From Saccharopolyspora endophytica (GTDB lineage: Bacteria > Actinomycetota > Actinomycetes > Mycobacteriales > Pseudonocardiaceae): a DNA stretch of 64,000 bases. Location: assembly GCF_018070075.1 (NCBI RefSeq), contig NZ_JAGPXE010000006.1, forward strand, positions 62,001-126,000, given 5' to 3'. Position 1 is the stretch's first letter. Each line of letters opens with the position of its first letter. Of the stretch, positions 34,895-44,512 are shown piece after piece. A program made the position numbers and the translations under genes. The notes beneath the pieces are model-generated. The model was not told the origin of the DNA and made no database searches. It saw nothing but the letters and a program-made list of their open reading frames with translations.

Positions 34895-36379
34895 TCACGC
34901 GGGATACCGTCCGTTGACGAGGTAGTCGTCGGTTTGGCTGAGCGTTTCGTTCGAAAACCCCTTGGGGCGTGATTTTCCGTCTATCCTCTTATCGGCATGC
35001 CGGGTGTCCTTGTCGTTTCGCCATTCCGCGTGCTTCTGGCTCTTTTTCCTGTCCTCGGTAGGGAAGTCGACCTGCCTTCGGCCTGAACGTGTCGGAGGAT
35101 TCTGGGTGATCAGGCGTTCGTAGCCGGGAGCGTTGCCGCCGGCAGCGGTCTTGGTCTTGTCATTGGGTTTGGCATGCCAGCTGGCCATCCGTTCGCCCCC
35201 GATGCTGTCCGGCTCCTCCATGTACAGGACCGTGAAGCCCAAGAGTGCCATGGCTTCGAGGTTACCGCTGCGATATCCGAGGTGCCTGGCTGCGAAGCAG
35301 TGGCGGTTGAGGTAGTCGAACAGCAGGAACTGGCCCATTCGCTTGCCGCCGGTCCACTTCTTGATGGCCTCCATTTCCTTCGACTTCTCCTCGTCGTTCT
35401 CGGTCTTCGGAGCCCAGAACTCGGTCAGGTTGACAACCTTGGCGTTGAAACCACGCCAGTGGTCCTCGGACGTACCCGCATTCCTGAGCGCGTCGTTGGC
35501 CTCGCCCTGTTTGTTGTAGTGCTCGGCGAGGCTGTCGTACTTGGCGTTTCGAGTCTTCTCGTCCTTGTCCTTGGGTGCGCTGTCTCCGACGATCAGTACG
35601 TAGTCGAGATTCCCGAGGCCGGCGATGAGCTGGCCCATGCCGAAGTAGCTGGTGTCGTGCTCGACGTGCACCTCGCCGTTCTTTCCGCTGAACCGCGACC
35701 AGAGGATCGCGACCGCTTTGCCCTCCACGTCGCTCACTCCCTTGGTTTGGAGCCATTTCTGAACGTCCTCATCGCGGGGGTGCTCGTCCTTTTCTGGCGA
35801 ATCCAAACCCCAGCCCCTGCGCGTGTTCGCGCGAAAGTCGTCGTCGAACGTCTCCGCCACGCGTTTCGTGGCATCACCCACGCCGATCTCGAATTTCGAC
35901 GGGTTCTTTTTATGCTGACTTCCGGTGTAGGTCTCTCCGTGATATTCCTTGAGTTCTTTTTTGAATTCGTGCTGCGGAATAATGTGTATCCGCTCTGTCT
36001 GGACGCCCGAATGTTCGTAGAACTCGCGGATCTTCGCGGCTGGATTGAATCCGTCATCATCTTTGTAGGTGATGAACACGTGCCGGTCGGGCTCGTTCAT
36101 CAGGATGGCTGCTATCGCGAACTGATCACCGCTGGCATAGCCGGGCTGCTTGATCACGGGAGGAGTCTCGCTGGATTGCTCGTCCGCGCTTTGTGTTCGC
36201 TGGGCGGTCATGCGTTGAGCAACCGCGCGGTTTCCGATGGTGCGCTGCAGCGCCAAGAGCGCGGCAGGAACCGGTCGTGCGGTCGCCTCGACTGATGCGG
36301 TGGCGGGGCTCTGGGGCGCGCGAGATTGAGGCCGCCGACGCGGTGAGGGTGTTTCCGGTGTCCGGCTCTGTCCGTGCAC
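34895..36379 (-). CDS. Putative CIS cargo protein, unknown catalytic domain, atypical base composition
   Basis: About 494 residues. GTG 36379 has GGAGGA just upstream; GTG 36397 is the alternative. The N-terminus is Pro/Arg-rich and carries LQR-xx-GN-x-A (LQR 44-46, GN 49-50) as in two other proteins here. The long C-terminal region (about 85-494) looks globular: VFITYKDDDGF, YVLIVGDSAPKD, FLLFDYLNRHCFAARHLGYRSGNLEA-type segments and GGERMASWH suggest a Rossmann-like alpha/beta enzyme, perhaps nucleotide-sugar or NAD-binding; this is a guess. It follows the AAA+ gene in the same operon. DNA around 35880-36010 is clearly AT-richer than neighbours, hinting at recent transfer. Confidence 0.6.
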   Translation of the reverse strand: MHGQSRTPETPSPRRRPQSRAPQSPATASVEATARPVPAALLALQRTIGNRAVAQRMTAQRTQSADEQSSETPPVIKQPGYASGDQFAIAAILMNEPDRHVFITYKDDDGFNPAAKIREFYEHSGVQTERIHIIPQHEFKKELKEYHGETYTGSQHKKNPSKFEIGVGDATKRVAETFDDDFRANTRRGWGLDSPEKDEHPRDEDVQKWLQTKGVSDVEGKAVAILWSRFSGKNGEVHVEHDTSYFGMGQLIAGLGNLDYVLIVGDSAPKDKDEKTRNAKYDSLAEHYNKQGEANDALRNAGTSEDHWRGFNAKVVNLTEFWAPKTENDEEKSKEMEAIKKWTGGKRMGQFLLFDYLNRHCFAARHLGYRSGNLEAMALLGFTVLYMEEPDSIGGERMASWHAKPNDKTKTAAGGNAPGYERLITQNPPTRSGRRQVDFPTEDRKKSQKHAEWRNDKDTRHADKRIDGKSRPKGFSNETLSQTDDYLVNGRYPA

Positions 36380-36410
36380 GACTCCTCCGTAATCCACCGG
36401 CTTCGGTAGG

Positions 36411-38411
36411 TTAGTGAGACTTGGGGAGCGCGGAATCGAACTCCGACTCCAAGATCAGTCGGCCGAGTTTTGTGTATTCCTGGCGGATGGCTGTGATGAG
36501 TTCGGGCATGCCGACGGGCGTTCCCCCTTCTGCGGCCAGGTAGGCGGCTGTGATGGTGCAGGCCCTGATTGAGCCGCCCGAGAGTTCGAAGCGTTGGGCG
36601 CAGAAGTCGAGGTCGAGGTCTTCGGATCGGGGGAGTTGCGGGCCGAGGCAGCGGTCCCATAGTGCGCGGCGTTGAGGTGTGTCGGGCATGGGGAAGCCGG
36701 CGATCACGTCGAGGCGGCGGGTGAACGCCTCGTCCAGATTTGCCCTCAGGTTCGTGGTGAGGATGGCGATGCCGTTGAAGGTCTCCATGCGTTGTAGGAG
36801 GTAGGCCGACTCGACGTTGGCGTAGCGGTCGTGGGCGTCTTGGACGGCTGAGCGCTTGCCGAAGATGGCGTCGGCTTCGTCGAAGAGGAGGACTCCGTTG
36901 ACGCTTGCGGCTTCGGTGAAGATGCGCTCCAGGTTCTTCTCCGTCTCGCCGACGTACTTGTCGACCACTGTGGACAGATCCACGACGTAGAGGTCCATGC
37001 CGAGGTCGGCTGCGACGACTTCGGCTGACATCGTCTTGCCCGTTCCCGACTCGCCCGCGAAGAGCGCGAGGACGCCGCGTCCGCGTCCGCCGCCGGGGCG
37101 CATTCGCCAGTCGCCGAGGACTCGGTCGCGGTGGCGGGCTCGCATCGACAGTTCGGTCAGCTGTCTGTGCGTCGGCTCGGGAAGTACAAGGTCGTTCCAG
37201 GTCACGGCTGGGGTGATGTGGCGGGCCAGGCGATCCAGGCCGGCGCCGTTCTGGGCTCGCGCGCCCGCTCGCAGGTCGTCGGCGTTGACCGGGCGGGAGT
37301 CGAACGCGGCGAGCTGCGCGGCGACCGACGCCGCGCGGCCGACCGCCTCGGTGTCGAGCTGGTAGCTCCCCACGGCCTCGGACAGCGCGTCCTCGGGCAT
37401 CTCGGCCGAGACGGCGGTCAGGGCTCGCCGCCACTCCTGCGTCCGTTCCTCTGCGTTCGGGGGTGCGACGCGGATCGACACCGGTGCCCGCTGGGACCAC
37501 GCCGGGTCCCAGCTGCCGGAGCCGTGCAGCAGCAGCGGGACGCGCTCCGCTGCGCGGACGAGGTCCCGCAGCAGGCGGGCTCGTTCCGGACGAGCGGGTT
37601 CGAGCTTCTCCAGCGGTCCCAGCGTGATTCCGGCGCGGAGCAGGGCTGCTTCCCGGACGAGCACCGGCACGGAGTCCGGTTCGAGGTCCGCGATGTCGAT
37701 GACGAGCGCTGCCCGGCCGCTGACCGAAAGGGCATCCAGCGCGACCCGCGAGGCACCCTCCGCGCCGTGGAGGTGGACCAGCCGCACGCCGGAGTCCAGA
37801 GCCGCCCCGATCCGCTTGGCCAGCGCTCCCGGTGAGCCGGGATCGCCGCGCACCAGGCGACCGGCGGCGGGTTCGTCGTGACCGAGCAGGTGCGCCACCA
37901 CCCGGTCCGGAACCCGGAGCGCGCGCGAGAGCGCCGGACGTTCGGGCTCCTGCACTTCCAGCAGTCCCCCGGCGACCAGCGGAGCGGTTGCGCTGAACCG
38001 GAACCGGGCGTCGCCGGCTGAGGGCATCCCGCACAGCTCCAGAGCCAGACCGGTGGTCGCGCGACGGCGGGTCACGTCGTCGTTGAGGTAGCCGTAGAGC
38101 GGTTCGAACCGGACGTCGACGTCCGGAGCCAGCGCCACCAGCAACAGCTCGACGTCCAGCTCGGTGAGGCCGAAGTCCTCGGCCAGGCGCTGCAGCCTGG
38201 GACCGGGATCGGCCGAGGGGAGGCCGTCGCCGGACCAGGACTTCGCGGGCGTGGCCAGGATGCGCTCGACGTGCTCCGGAGTGAGGTAGAGACCGCGGTG
38301 CGGGTCGTCCGGCTGCGGGTCCGTGGCCCGCCGGGCGGCGACCACCGACCGGACGCGCTGCTCGACCTGGCCCAGCCGCGCCCACAGGTGGTGCATGTCC
38401 TCGGCCGTCAC
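36411..38411 (-). CDS. CIS-associated AAA+ ATPase (Afp15-like)
   Basis: 666 residues. N-terminal 390 residues are the extended helical/ATPase-like region of eCIS AAA proteins. The AAA+ domain has Walker A AGESGTGKTMSAEVVA (about 447-460), Walker B VLLFDEADAIFG (about 505-515) and sensor/arginine-finger segments (LTTNLRANLDEAFTRRLD). GTG 38411 overlaps the DUF4255 stop (GTGA). Family members assist eCIS assembly or sheath recycling. It lies between the DUF4255 gene and the cargo candidate. Confidence 0.92.
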   Translation of the reverse strand: MTAEDMHHLWARLGQVEQRVRSVVAARRATDPQPDDPHRGLYLTPEHVERILATPAKSWSGDGLPSADPGPRLQRLAEDFGLTELDVELLLVALAPDVDVRFEPLYGYLNDDVTRRRATTGLALELCGMPSAGDARFRFSATAPLVAGGLLEVQEPERPALSRALRVPDRVVAHLLGHDEPAAGRLVRGDPGSPGALAKRIGAALDSGVRLVHLHGAEGASRVALDALSVSGRAALVIDIADLEPDSVPVLVREAALLRAGITLGPLEKLEPARPERARLLRDLVRAAERVPLLLHGSGSWDPAWSQRAPVSIRVAPPNAEERTQEWRRALTAVSAEMPEDALSEAVGSYQLDTEAVGRAASVAAQLAAFDSRPVNADDLRAGARAQNGAGLDRLARHITPAVTWNDLVLPEPTHRQLTELSMRARHRDRVLGDWRMRPGGGRGRGVLALFAGESGTGKTMSAEVVAADLGMDLYVVDLSTVVDKYVGETEKNLERIFTEAASVNGVLLFDEADAIFGKRSAVQDAHDRYANVESAYLLQRMETFNGIAILTTNLRANLDEAFTRRLDVIAGFPMPDTPQRRALWDRCLGPQLPRSEDLDLDFCAQRFELSGGSIRACTITAAYLAAEGGTPVGMPELITAIRQEYTKLGRLILESEFDSALPKSH

Positions 38412-39082
38412 GAGACGGGTCCTCGGCGACGCCGCTTCGGCTCCGGGCGAGGCCGGGCCGGGGCGAAGGCCTCGCCCTCCGCGCCGGACTCGTCGTAGCG
38501 CAATCGCCGCGCCGCATCCTCCGCAGCGCGCAGCACCACGCCCTCGGTGACCGGTGGCCCGGCCGGGGTCAGATCCCCGGACAACGGGGCCGTGACCTGC
38601 AGGTTGATCGACGGTTTGAGCTGGCCGCCCAGCGCCGACCACACATCGGCGGCCGAGCGGCCTTCGGCCATCGGCCCGCCCGCCTCGAACGCCACCGTCA
38701 GCCCGAGCTCCGCGAGCGTGCCGGTGAGCCACCGCTCCGCCAGGGCGTCGTGGTGCACGACGCAGCGCAGCACCTCCGACAGCAGCCGGTGCTCGTCCTG
38801 CGGCCGGTTCGTCCACACCGTCACCAGGTAGGCGAGGTGGAACCAGTGCGGTGGCGACCGCCAGCCGGTCACCGCGCCGGTGTCGTCGCGCTGCTCGAAC
38901 CGGCCGCCCTGCCGCAGTCCCGGTTCCTCGCGGATGTCGTAGAGGAACACGCTGATGGTGGGGGCGTTGCGCTTCGCCGCCCAGTCCGTCGTGGGCGCTT
39001 CGAAACCGAGCTCCACCCCGGCGCCGGGCAGGTCGTGCTCCGCCAGCAGCAGCCGCAGAGCCTCGTCGACCTCGTGGATCAT
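38408..39082 (-). CDS. DUF4255 (Pvc16_N) cap-like CIS protein
   Basis: 224 residues. The DUF4255 core is visible: MIHEVDEALRLLLAEHDLPGAGVELGFEAPT, then PTISVFLYDIREEPGLR, WFHLAYLVTVWTNRPQDEHRLLSEVLR. This family forms the terminal cap that stops sheath-tube growth in Afp/PVC particles (Afp16-like). The C-terminus is a basic tail (RPRPEPKRRRRGPVS). ATG 39082 overlaps the upstream gene stop, and its own stop overlaps the AAA+ start, so all three are coupled. Confidence 0.9.
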   Translation of the reverse strand: MIHEVDEALRLLLAEHDLPGAGVELGFEAPTTDWAAKRNAPTISVFLYDIREEPGLRQGGRFEQRDDTGAVTGWRSPPHWFHLAYLVTVWTNRPQDEHRLLSEVLRCVVHHDALAERWLTGTLAELGLTVAFEAGGPMAEGRSAADVWSALGGQLKPSINLQVTAPLSGDLTPAGPPVTEGVVLRAAEDAARRLRYDESGAEGEAFAPARPRPEPKRRRRGPVS

Positions 39083-42000
39083 CGCGGCCCCACCATCCCG
39101 GGCGGCGTGATGGCGGGGCGGACGACGAGGAACCGCGCGGTGACCGGGCTGAACCCGGCTCCGGACGCGGTGATGGTGCGCGGCCCGGTCTCGTCCTTGG
39201 GCAGGATCAGCAGCTGCGCCGCGAACCGCCCGTCCGGTCCGGGCAGCGTCGGCGCGGCGGAGGCGGTGATGCCGGGCGACCACGCCAGCCGCACGGGCGT
39301 CCCCGGCGGGAAGTCGATGCCGCGCACGGAGGTCACGAACCCGGGCTCTCCCACCTCGGGCACCGCGACGATCCGGGGCTGCAGCACGCGGTAGGGGCGG
39401 GTGGCGCGGTTGTCGGCGGGGTCGGAGTCGGACCCGCGAGTCCGCACCGTCGCCGCGATCTCCGACACCAGAGCAGCGCGGGGAGCCAGCACGACTCGCC
39501 GGTCGACCACACCACCGGGCGGCAGGTCGGGCAGCGCGCATCGTCCACCGCCGCAGTCCGGCGGCAGGCTCTCCACCGGAACACCCGGAGGCAGCGCGAT
39601 GTCCAGCTCCAACCCGCTCGCCGGGGCCTGGCCACCGTTGCGGACCGCGAACACCACCTCGGTGCGACCGCCCACATAGGACGGATCGGGCGTGGAGGTC
39701 ACCGCGACACCGGGGTTGGCCTGCAGCGGCGGCGGTTCCGGGCGCACCGGCACGACCGTCCGGGAGCTGTTGTCGCTCGGTCGGCTGTCCCGCACCGAAC
39801 CGGTGGCGGTCCACACCACCGGGTGATCACCGGCCGCCGTGCCGTCGAATTCCGCCGTGAGAGCGACGGAATTCCCCGGTTCCAGCACGCCCAGGTCGCA
39901 CCGCGCGCCCTCGCAGTTGCCCTGGCCGGAGCGCAGCCGGGTCAGCTCCAGGCCCGTCGGCACGTCGAGGTTCACCACCGTGCTCGGCGAGGTCGCCGGA
40001 CCGTTGTTGCGCACCCTCGCCGTGATGCTCGCGGACTTGTCCACCTGGACCTGGTCCACCGACGGTGGCGCGGTCATCGTCAGGTCGACCGCGGCCTGCC
40101 AGCTGGGTTCCTTCTGGCGTCCCGGCAGCCGGTCGCTGAGCGAGGTCAGCTCGCCCGTCGCCGGATCCAGGATCGACAGGTGCTCGGGAACGTTGTTGTT
40201 GCTGTTCGAGCGACGGGACAGCACCAGCCGCTTCCCGTCCGGCGACCAGGTGGCATCCCTCGGCTGGTAGGTCCCCGAACCCTCCGGCCGGTCCGGGATG
40301 TCGACGCAACTGCTCTGCCCTCGGGGCAGCAGCACCTCGCACCGGTTGCCGTCGAGGTGGATCCGGTAGAGGCCGTCGTTCTCCCGGTTGAACACGATGC
40401 TGCGCCCGTCCGGGGCGAACACCGGGCTGTCGTCGACGACCTCGCACTGGCAGATCGTCTCGCTCAGGTCCTGCTGCCCGCCGAGGTCGTCGGCGCGGGC
40501 CAGCCAGATGTGGTTGCGGCGCTGGTCGTCCGGCACGTCGGCGACCCGGCCGCGGCTGAACGAGAAGCGCCGGCCGTCCGGCGACCACGCGGGCTGGGTG
40601 TCGTCCAGATTTGGATCCGGGTTCGCCAGCCGCTTGGTCACCCGGCCGGTGTCGACGTCCACGACGACGATCCGGCTCCGGCCGCGCTCGGCCGCCGGGT
40701 CCATCGCGCCCGGCGATCTCCGCGCCACCGCGACCTCCTCGCCGTCCGGCGACCACGCGACGTCGGACTCCCAATCGCCGGACTGCCGGTCGGCGATCGG
40801 CAGCCGCCGGGGGTTGGAACCATCGGAGCCCACCAGCCAGATCCGCTGCACGCGCTGCCCGCCGACGTCCTCGAACCGGCTGATCGCGATCTGCGTGCCG
40901 TCGGGGGAGTACGCCTGCCGCTCCGTCCAGGGGTCGTATCCCGGCGACGGTGTGAACACCAGGCGCGAGTCCCGGAACGCGTTGGGGTCCTCGGTGAGCG
41001 CGTCGACGCCCAGATCCCGCGGATCGACCCCGTCCGGTCGGATGTCCTGCAGCCGTGCGGTGTTCCGCAGCGACGCGGTGGTGCGGGCGACCACGAGGCG
41101 CCCGATCCCGCCGCCGGTGAACCAGGTGGGGGAATCGACGTGGCGGTCCTCGGAGAGCATCCGCGTCGCGGGCAGCGACACCGGCGCCGTCGTGGCGTCG
41201 ACCTGGAACACCTGATCCCACCCGTCCTGCCCGGGGGACGGGTCGGGATGGGAAGGGCTGAGGAACAGCAGCCGCCTGCCGTCCGGGAACCACCGGGGCT
41301 CCCGGGTCCGCCACCCGGGATCGTCCGCGAACAGCGGGGTCCCGACCCCGGTGCCGTCGAGGACGCGCACGCTGCGCTCCGCGTTGTCGTCAGGGGTGCC
41401 GGAGGCGTAGAGGGTGTAGGCGATCCGGCCCTGGTCCACGGGGTTCCACGACGGTTCGACCGCGGCGCCGGTCGGTTCGTCGGTCAGCCTCCGCAGAGCT
41501 CCTCCGGAGATGGGCTGGTCGTAGATCTGCCACTGCCCGTTCGCGTCGCACGCGTAGGCGAGGCGCGTCCCGTCCGGTGAGAACGTCGGATGCGTCTCGT
41601 TGCTCGCGGTGTCGGAGAGCCGGTGGGCCCGGCTGCCGTCGGTGCGCACGAGCCAGATGGCTCGCTGCCCGTTCGCCTCCGCCGAGTCGAACGCCACCCA
41701 CCGCAGGTCGGGCGAGAGCTCCGGGTTCGCGGCGTCGAGCCCCCGGGTGAGCCGCCGCACCTCGCCGTCGGCCTGACGCAGGTAGACCTGCGGGGTCCGC
41801 TCGTCCCGCAGGCTGGTGAACACCATCAGCCCCTCGCGTGCGGACACGTCCTGGTCGAAGTGCTGCTGAGGCTCGTCGAACAACGCCTGAGTCGTGCCCT
41901 GACCGGGCAGCCCGGTCGCGGTGATCCCCAGGCTGCGGTGCTCGGTACCGGCGAAGGCGATGCGGCTCGGCGGCTGCGCGGCCGCCGGTGGAGGCGCGGT

Positions 42001-42114
42001 CTGCGCAGCGGTCGTCGGGAGGCTGATCACCCCGCACAGCAGGAGGAAGACGCCGAGCAGGACGATTCCGAAGCGGGTCGAGCCGCGCCGGACCCCCGGC
42101 ACACTGCCGATCAC
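39079..42114 (-). CDS. Exported beta-propeller (PD40/TolB-like) protein with DUF11/CARDB-type repeats
   Basis: 1011 residues. A signal or anchor helix (about 15-36: IVLLGVFLLLCGVISLPTTA) suggests export. About 50-640 is a TolB-like propeller with repeated PDGxxL/WSPDGxR units such as AYSPDGTQIAISRFEDVGG and PAWSPDGRRFSFSRG. Two Ig-like repeats follow (about 650-740 and 780-880; NNGPATSPSTVVNLDVPTG), then a further beta domain. It heads the operon DUF4255-AAA-cargo. A surface or envelope partner for the injection system is inferred. Confidence 0.8.
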   Translation of the reverse strand: MIGSVPGVRRGSTRFGIVLLGVFLLLCGVISLPTTAAQTAPPPAAAQPPSRIAFAGTEHRSLGITATGLPGQGTTQALFDEPQQHFDQDVSAREGLMVFTSLRDERTPQVYLRQADGEVRRLTRGLDAANPELSPDLRWVAFDSAEANGQRAIWLVRTDGSRAHRLSDTASNETHPTFSPDGTRLAYACDANGQWQIYDQPISGGALRRLTDEPTGAAVEPSWNPVDQGRIAYTLYASGTPDDNAERSVRVLDGTGVGTPLFADDPGWRTREPRWFPDGRRLLFLSPSHPDPSPGQDGWDQVFQVDATTAPVSLPATRMLSEDRHVDSPTWFTGGGIGRLVVARTTASLRNTARLQDIRPDGVDPRDLGVDALTEDPNAFRDSRLVFTPSPGYDPWTERQAYSPDGTQIAISRFEDVGGQRVQRIWLVGSDGSNPRRLPIADRQSGDWESDVAWSPDGEEVAVARRSPGAMDPAAERGRSRIVVVDVDTGRVTKRLANPDPNLDDTQPAWSPDGRRFSFSRGRVADVPDDQRRNHIWLARADDLGGQQDLSETICQCEVVDDSPVFAPDGRSIVFNRENDGLYRIHLDGNRCEVLLPRGQSSCVDIPDRPEGSGTYQPRDATWSPDGKRLVLSRRSNSNNNVPEHLSILDPATGELTSLSDRLPGRQKEPSWQAAVDLTMTAPPSVDQVQVDKSASITARVRNNGPATSPSTVVNLDVPTGLELTRLRSGQGNCEGARCDLGVLEPGNSVALTAEFDGTAAGDHPVVWTATGSVRDSRPSDNSSRTVVPVRPEPPPLQANPGVAVTSTPDPSYVGGRTEVVFAVRNGGQAPASGLELDIALPPGVPVESLPPDCGGGRCALPDLPPGGVVDRRVVLAPRAALVSEIAATVRTRGSDSDPADNRATRPYRVLQPRIVAVPEVGEPGFVTSVRGIDFPPGTPVRLAWSPGITASAAPTLPGPDGRFAAQLLILPKDETGPRTITASGAGFSPVTARFLVVRPAITPPGMVGPR

Positions 42115-42231
42115 GATTGACCTCCACCCCAGGCGATCGATACCTCCCGCAGCCTCGTCCGGTTCTGCTCGCGTGCCCAGGAATCGACAGGCACGAGAAC
42201 GGGAAGAGCCGCCGCCCTTTCGGGCACCGAG

Positions 42232-42855
42232 TCAGATCAGTCCCTGCCGCATGGCGTAGCCGACGGCGTGCGCCCGGTTGCGCAGTTGCAGGCGCGTGGT
42301 CACCTCTTGGAGGATGTTCTTCACGGTGCGTTCGGAGTAGGACATCTTGGTGGCGATCTCCTTGGTGTCGAAGCCGTCGGAGATCAGCCGCAGCACTTCG
42401 CCTTCCCGCGAGGTCAAGGTGGAGAGCGTGGCGCCGGCGGTGTCCGAAACTCCGCGCTGCAGGCGGCTGACGTGGTCGAGCAGCCTGCCGAGCATGTCGC
42501 CGGGCAGCACGCCCTCGCCGCGGACCAGCGCCGTGATCAGCCCGACCAGCCGGTCCTGAGTCGCGTCGCGGCGGCGCAGCACGGCCGCGACACCGCACTC
42601 GATGGCGGTCTGCAGAGCGTCCTGCCCGAACTCGCCGACGATGAGCCCGGTGCGGACCGACGACGTGCGCTGCAACCTGCGCAGCACCTGCTCGGACTCC
42701 TCGTCCAACCGGTCGACCACGACCAGCGAGACCTCGGCCCGCTCCTCCTCTTCGGTTCTGAGCACCTCCACCTCGGGTCGCGGGCGAAGCTGGTGCGTGA
42801 CGCCGCTCTCCAGGATCGGATCGGCCGCGCATATCGCGACCGCAACTCTCGTCAT
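42232..42855 (-). CDS. LuxR-type regulator with degenerate receiver domain
   Basis: 207 residues. The C-terminal HTH is typical (LTSREGEVLRLISDGFDTKEIATKMSYSERTVKNILQEVTTRL). The N-terminal 120 residues resemble a receiver domain (VAVAICAADPILESGV) but the conserved phosphoacceptor position is VVVDRLDEES and the usual Lys is replaced by RRRD, so phosphorylation is doubtful. ATG 42855 follows GGAGGAG. First gene of the unit leading into the PD40-DUF4255-AAA set, it probably controls the CIS locus; such regulators recur in actinobacterial CIS clusters. Confidence 0.85.
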   Translation of the reverse strand: MTRVAVAICAADPILESGVTHQLRPRPEVEVLRTEEEERAEVSLVVVDRLDEESEQVLRRLQRTSSVRTGLIVGEFGQDALQTAIECGVAAVLRRRDATQDRLVGLITALVRGEGVLPGDMLGRLLDHVSRLQRGVSDTAGATLSTLTSREGEVLRLISDGFDTKEIATKMSYSERTVKNILQEVTTRLQLRNRAHAVGYAMRQGLI

Positions 42856-43105
42856 CGGTTCTCCTCCCCAGGACCCCCTCTTTCAAGTGATACGCGAAAT
42901 CGGGGCGCTCGGGCACGGCCATTCGGGCATGAAGAATTCGACGCGCGCCCGAGATGACCGCTTTCGGCGCACATCTGAGCGGAGAACGCTCTCGTGCAAG
43001 GAATTTGGAGAACCAGAACGCGAGGGCAGGGGCGATGCCGCTGCGGGCACGCGCGTTGCCTCGGCGCTGCCCTCGACGCCCTGCCTCGGAAGGGAGCGGG
43101 GCGCC

Positions 43106-43111
43106 TAGATT
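43106..43111 (+). promoter_or_regulatory. Likely -10 box (TAGATT) of a leaderless transcript
   Basis: TAGATT starts 14 bases before the GTG at 43120, and no ribosome site is present. The spacing matches the boxes at 10340 and 19403. Confidence 0.45.
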
Positions 43112-43119
43112 CTGGCCGT

Positions 43120-44376
43120 GTGACGACATATGCCGAATTCGACGGCGAGCGAGTGGAGGTAAGCCCGGGTGGTGAGGTAGCGGCGACTTTCACCGTGGGC
43201 AACAACACCGACATCGTCGAGGCCTACGAGTTCGAAGTCGTGGGGGAGTGCGCCGCCTGGACGACGGTGCAACCCGACCGGCTGCCCGTCTACCCGGGTG
43301 AGCGGGGAACCGTCACCCTCGTCCTCCGCCCACCGCTGTCGTCCGAGGTGCGGGCGGGGGAGGTTCCGCTCGCCGTCCGGGTCGTTCCGGTCGAGCAGCC
43401 CGGCCTGGTCGCGGTGCCGGAGACGACCGTGGTCGTCGCGCCCTTCCACCGGTTGCGAGCCGCGCTCACGCCGCAACGCCGCCGCGCGTGGCGCAGCGGG
43501 CGGTTCGAGGTCTCGGTGCACAACCAGGGCAACACGCCCCTCGCGGTTCCGCTGGAAGCGACCGACCCGGCGGAGGAGCTGAAGTTCTCGCTCGACACGG
43601 CGCAGGTCGCGCTGGAACCCGGCGAACGCGCGGACGTCCGGATGCGTGCTCGTGCGGGCGGACTCATCTGGTTCGGCACACCGGCCGCCCACCCGTTCCT
43701 GGTCAGGGCTTCCCCGGACGTGGAGACGACGATCGGGGAACCTCCGCTGGAGGAGCTGGACGGCGAACTGGTCCAGCTTCCCCTGCTGCCGAGGTGGTTG
43801 CTCGCGCTGCTGGCGCTGCTGCTCGCGTTGCTGCTGTTCTGGTACACCCTGGCGCTCCCGGAGCTGAAGTCCGCCGCGCAGGAGGCGGCGCAGGAACGCG
43901 CGGAGCAGCTGGCGGCGGAGGGGAAGCTGGCACCGCCACCACCCGCGGAAGAACCGAAGCCCGGCGGCCCGGGGGAGGGGCAGCCACCCCCGCCACCGCC
44001 GAACCCCTTGGAGACCGGACAGCAGCACTCGGCCACGATCGAGGTGACCACGAGGCCCGGAGGCTCCGGGGACGAGTCCTACACCGTCCCGGAAGGCCAG
44101 GAGTTCTACATCACCGACCTCGTGCTGGCGAACTACCAGGGCGACGAAGGCGTGCTCACCATCGAGTTCGACGACCGCGTCATCACCACCATCGCGCTGG
44201 AGACCTTCCGCAACCAGGACTACCACTGGGTGACCCCGATCAAGGTTCCGAGCGAGGCGGAGGTCGTGGCGACGGTGCGCTGCGCGCGGCCGGGAACCCC
44301 GCCGTACGGCCCACCGGCTCCGCGCTGCGTCCAGCAGCTCAACGTCAGCGGCGCACTGGCGGCCGAACCCCGCTGA
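43120..44376 (+). CDS. Ig-like domain membrane protein of the CIS locus
   Basis: 418 residues. Two N-terminal Ig-like beta domains (about 1-100 and 105-215; SPGGEVAATFTVGNNTDIVEAYEFEV and SGRFEVSVHNQGNTPL) lack a signal peptide. One transmembrane helix follows (about 225-246: LLPRWLLALLALLLALLLFW), then a coiled-coil/Pro-rich linker and a C-terminal beta domain. Without a signal peptide the N-terminal domains should be cytoplasmic and the C-terminal part outside. That topology suits a membrane dock for a cytoplasmic CIS particle (inference). GTG 43120 is probably leaderless. It is divergent from the LuxR gene. Confidence 0.72.
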   Translation: MTTYAEFDGERVEVSPGGEVAATFTVGNNTDIVEAYEFEVVGECAAWTTVQPDRLPVYPGERGTVTLVLRPPLSSEVRAGEVPLAVRVVPVEQPGLVAVPETTVVVAPFHRLRAALTPQRRRAWRSGRFEVSVHNQGNTPLAVPLEATDPAEELKFSLDTAQVALEPGERADVRMRARAGGLIWFGTPAAHPFLVRASPDVETTIGEPPLEELDGELVQLPLLPRWLLALLALLLALLLFWYTLALPELKSAAQEAAQERAEQLAAEGKLAPPPPAEEPKPGGPGEGQPPPPPPNPLETGQQHSATIEVTTRPGGSGDESYTVPEGQEFYITDLVLANYQGDEGVLTIEFDDRVITTIALETFRNQDYHWVTPIKVPSEAEVVATVRCARPGTPPYGPPAPRCVQQLNVSGALAAEPR

Positions 44377-44512
44377 CCCGAGTGTCCACTCAGGACGTCA
44401 AGAACGCTGGAACCATCGCCCGAGAAGGGAAGTTCGAACAGAGGAGATGTGCCCGCGTCGTTGCCCTTCCGCACCTTCTGCGCCAGAACCACCGGTGTGA
44501 AACTCAGTCTCG

